60,562 nucleotides of DNA from the NCBI RefSeq assembly GCF_029893355.1, contig NZ_JARZAI010000041.1, positions 1 through 60,562 on the forward strand, in the 5' to 3' direction. Below the pieces are notes generated by a model. It was not told where the DNA came from. It did no database searches and saw only the letters and a list, made by a program, of their open reading frames with translations. Of the stretch, positions 58,460 through 60,562 are shown piece by piece. Within the stretch, counting starts at the first letter, position 1. Each line of letters begins with the position of its first letter. The position numbers were made by a program, and so were the translations under genes. Source of the stretch: Kitasatospora sp. MAA4 (GTDB lineage Bacteria; Actinomycetota; Actinomycetes; Streptomycetales; Streptomycetaceae).

Positions 58460-59641
58460 ATGAGTTCTGCTGTCCGGGCGGTCAACGCGTTGACGGCCCG
58501 CTGGGCTGCCGCTCTGCCGGGCGACGGCACAGCGTTCACCGGCGCCGGGGTGTGGCCGCTGCTCGCCCTCCTGGCGGACGGCGCCGGCGGGGCTGCCCGG
58601 GGGGAGCTCGCGGAGGCTGTCGGGGTTCCGGCGGAGGGTGCGGCGGCCGGGGCGCGGGGGCTGCTGGCCGCGATCGGTGCGATGCGCGGTGTGCGGAGCG
58701 CGCTGGGGCTGTGGACCCATGAGGAGATACCGCTGGAGTCGCACTGGTTGGCCGCGCTGCCCGATCGCGTCCACGAGCGGCTCAGCGGCGACCCGGTCCC
58801 GGATCAGGCTCGGCTCGACGCCTGGGCGGCGCGGTGCACCGACGGGCGGATCGCGTCGATGTCCGTCGACGTGGACGAGGACACCCGGCTGGTGCTGGCC
58901 GGTGCGTTGACGGTCCGCACCGACTGGATCCGCCCGTTCACGACTGGTTGGCTGGATCCGGAGTCCGGGCCCTGGCGCGGCAGGGGCCTGGCCGGCCTGT
59001 ACCGGGTCAGCCGGCTGCTCGACCGGGTGGGAGTCGCGCAGTCCCCGGTCGGTCCGATCACGGTGCTGCGGGTGCTCGGTGCCCAGGGGGTCGACGTCCA
59101 CCTGTTCCTGGGGGCGGAGGAGGCCGCGCCGGGTCAGGTGCTGTCCGCCGCGGTGCAGACCCTGTCCCGGCGGAGCAGCGTGCTCCCGGGCGATCAACTC
59201 CCGTACGGGGAACCAGGTCCCGGGCTGAGCGTCGCGCGCGTCCCCAGCTTCGACGGTGAGCCGCGGCTGTGGGTGCAGACCGCTGCCTTCACCGTCAGTG
59301 CCCGGCACGATCTGCTTGACCACGCTGATCTGTTCGGCCTTCGCACGGCGTCGGATCTGACCCGAGGACACTTTCCCGGGATCAGTAGCAAACCGCTGGC
59401 GGTCCAGGCGGCCGGGCAGGCGACGACCGCCACGTTCGGTGCACTCGGCTTCCGTTCGGCGAGCATCACCGCGCTGAGCGGCGCGGCGGCGGGGATGCCG
59501 CAGTACCGTTACCGCGCCCGCAGGATCAGCGCTCACTTCGACCGTCCGTTCGGGTTCCTCGCCGTCCACCGGGCTTCGCGGCTGGTGCTGAACGCCGGCT
59601 GGGTCACCGAACCGGAGGCAGGAGCGGACCTTTTCGGTTAG
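58460..59641 (+). CDS. Serpin-family serine protease inhibitor-like protein
   Basis: This 393-aa protein has no signal peptide, so it should be cytoplasmic. It resembles serpins: FTGAGVWPLLALLADGAGGAARGELAEAVGV at the N-terminus (helix A-C region), LVLAGALTVRTDWIRPF (strand 3A region), SFDGEPRLWVQ, and the C-terminal SAHFDRPFGFLAVHRASRLVLNAGWV (strands 4B/5B). The reactive-centre hinge near AGQATTATFGALGF is only loosely like the inhibitory EEGTEAAAAT consensus, so it may not inhibit by the usual mechanism. The ATG at 58460 lacks a clear ribosome site. Confidence 0.8.
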   Translation: MSSAVRAVNALTARWAAALPGDGTAFTGAGVWPLLALLADGAGGAARGELAEAVGVPAEGAAAGARGLLAAIGAMRGVRSALGLWTHEEIPLESHWLAALPDRVHERLSGDPVPDQARLDAWAARCTDGRIASMSVDVDEDTRLVLAGALTVRTDWIRPFTTGWLDPESGPWRGRGLAGLYRVSRLLDRVGVAQSPVGPITVLRVLGAQGVDVHLFLGAEEAAPGQVLSAAVQTLSRRSSVLPGDQLPYGEPGPGLSVARVPSFDGEPRLWVQTAAFTVSARHDLLDHADLFGLRTASDLTRGHFPGISSKPLAVQAAGQATTATFGALGFRSASITALSGAAAGMPQYRYRARRISAHFDRPFGFLAVHRASRLVLNAGWVTEPEAGADLFG

Positions 59642-59832
59642 GCGGCCTGCTGCCAGCTGACGGGCGAGTAGTACGCCGGGCGGCGCTCCAGGCGCTGCCA
59701 GCGGGCGATCGGCTCCAGCGGTGCGGCCCCTGCCGCGGCGGCCTGCTGGGCGGCGGCGCGGGCCATCAGGACCGCGGTGAGGGCGGCGAGTTCCTCGTCG
59801 TCGAGGGTGCCGCGGGTGATGGTGATGGTCAT
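59638..59832 (-). CDS. accE: Acyl-CoA carboxylase epsilon subunit
   Basis: This 64-aa protein reads ITRGTLDDEELAALTAVLMAR and ends WQRLERRPAYYSPVSWQ, the pattern of actinomycete AccE/PccE. Epsilon subunits bind the alpha-beta complex and raise its activity. It lies 10 nt after the carboxyltransferase gene, and its stop overlaps the convergent serpin stop by 4 nt. Confidence 0.92.
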   Translation of the reverse strand: MTITITRGTLDDEELAALTAVLMARAAAQQAAAAGAAPLEPIARWQRLERRPAYYSPVSWQQAA

Positions 59833-59842
59833 GGGTGGGTCC

Positions 59843-60562
59843 TCACATGGGTGGGTTGCCGTGCTTGCGGGAGGGCAGGTCGGCGTGCTTGGTGCGGAGC
59901 ATGGCGAGGGCCGCGGCCAGGACGGAGCGGGTCTCGGCGGGGTCGATGACGTCGTCCACGAGGCCGCGTTCGGCCGCGTAGTACGGGTGCATCAGCTCGT
60001 TCTTGTATTCCTTGATCTTCTGGGCGCGCATCGCCTCGGGGTCCTCGGCGGCGTTGATCTCGCGGCGGAAGATCACGTTGGCGGCGCCCTCGGCACCCAT
60101 CACGGCGATCTCGTTGGTCGGCCACGCGTAGGACAGGTCCGCGCCGATCGAGCGGGAGTCCATCACGATGTACGCGCCGCCGTAGGCCTTGCGCAGGATC
60201 AGCTGGATCCGCGGGACGGTGGCGTTGCAGTACGCGTACAGCAGCTTGGCGCCGTGCCGGATGATGCCGTCGTGCTCCTGGTCGACGCCGGGCAGGAAGC
60301 CGGGCACGTCCAGCAGGGTCACCAGCGGGATGTTGAAGGCATCGCACATCTGCACGAACCGGGCGGCCTTCTCCGAAGCATTGATGTCCAGCACACCGGC
60401 CAGCGACTGCGGCTGGTTGGCGATCAGGCCCACCACGTGCCCGTCGATGCGGGCCAGCGCGACGATTACGTTGGTGGCCCAGCGCTCGTGGACCTCCAGG
60501 TACTCGCCGTGGTCGACGATCTCCTCGATCACCTTGCGCATGTCGTAGGGCCGGTTGCCGTC
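59843..60562 (-). CDS. Acyl-CoA (propionyl/acetyl-CoA) carboxylase carboxyltransferase beta subunit, 5' end outside window
   Basis: The C-terminal ~240 residues are present and the frame continues past the right edge. It reads VGLIANQPQSLAGVLDINASEKAARFVQMCDAFNIPLVTLLDVPGFLPG and RKAYGGAYIVMDSRSIGADLSYAWP, the carboxyltransferase signature, and ends PYYAAERGLVDDVIDPAETR. With a biotinylated alpha subunit and AccE it makes malonyl- or methylmalonyl-CoA for fatty acid and polyketide synthesis. Confidence 0.96.
   Translation of the reverse strand, partial: DGNRPYDMRKVIEEIVDHGEYLEVHERWATNVIVALARIDGHVVGLIANQPQSLAGVLDINASEKAARFVQMCDAFNIPLVTLLDVPGFLPGVDQEHDGIIRHGAKLLYAYCNATVPRIQLILRKAYGGAYIVMDSRSIGADLSYAWPTNEIAVMGAEGAANVIFRREINAAEDPEAMRAQKIKEYKNELMHPYYAAERGLVDDVIDPAETRSVLAAALAMLRTKHADLPSRKHGNPPM

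Overview
The window is very GC-rich actinomycete DNA, most likely from Streptomycetaceae (Streptomyces, Kitasatospora or a close relative). The basis is strong third-position G/C bias, frequent GTG starts, a single in-frame TTA (bldA-type) codon, an AccE-type epsilon subunit beside an acyl-CoA carboxylase, an ECF42 sigma factor with a DGPF partner, a DUF2630 protein and many Streptomyces-type regulators. I recognise no rRNA, tRNA, CRISPR array, transposase or integrase.

Layout, left half. 1-1607 is a secreted phosphoesterase with a PKD domain, cut by the left edge. 1832-5690 is a divalent-cation module: MgtC, a soluble PRC/MgtE-N/CBS protein and an Nramp-fold transporter lacking the usual soft-metal ligands, so Mg2+ is a plausible substrate. 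6102-8581 is a divergent NmtR-like sensor and P1B-4 metal ATPase with a clear operator. 8598-11785 holds two tandem secreted S33-type hydrolases. 11916-16480 holds a VOC protein, a GDPD/MFS pair flanked by two related hairpins, and a D-Ala-D-Ala carboxypeptidase. 16764-19636 is a two-gene STAND/NLR-like unit whose small partner ends in a RHIM-like VQIG motif. 19646-25627 holds an asparaginase pair and a 3-hydroxybutyrate module (GAF/PucR regulator, MHS transporter, dehydrogenase). 25963-28434 is a secreted BNR/Asp-box protein with Ig repeats.

Layout, right half. 28512-30516 is an arsenic locus (arsI divergent from arsR-aqpS-arsC). 30601-34533 holds small envelope proteins and a deacetylase/glycosyltransferase fusion. 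34523-42624 is a MoxR-vWA type conflict cassette: Trypco1-like protein, trypsin/VMAP-C, MoxR AAA+, a SAV_2336-FxsC (TIR-like) fusion and a vWA protein, with an ECF42 sigma/DGPF pair just upstream. 44373-51471 holds a P450, an EamA permease, a membrane-anchored secreted protein, an NCS1 permease and Kup. 51598-54520 holds a PadR regulator and a MurNAc-uptake pair (MurP-like PTS, MurQ). 55059-59641 holds a NUDIX hydrolase, an HTH/TPR regulator, a small three-gene unit ending in a broken terpene-synthase-like gene, and a serpin. 59638-60562 is accE and the 3' part of an acyl-CoA carboxylase beta subunit.

The two most interesting systems are the STAND pair at 16764-19636 and the TIR/trypsin/MoxR/vWA cassette at 34523-42624. 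Both look like NTP-controlled defence or cell-suicide machinery. Functional statements are inferred from motifs read by eye; no database search was run.
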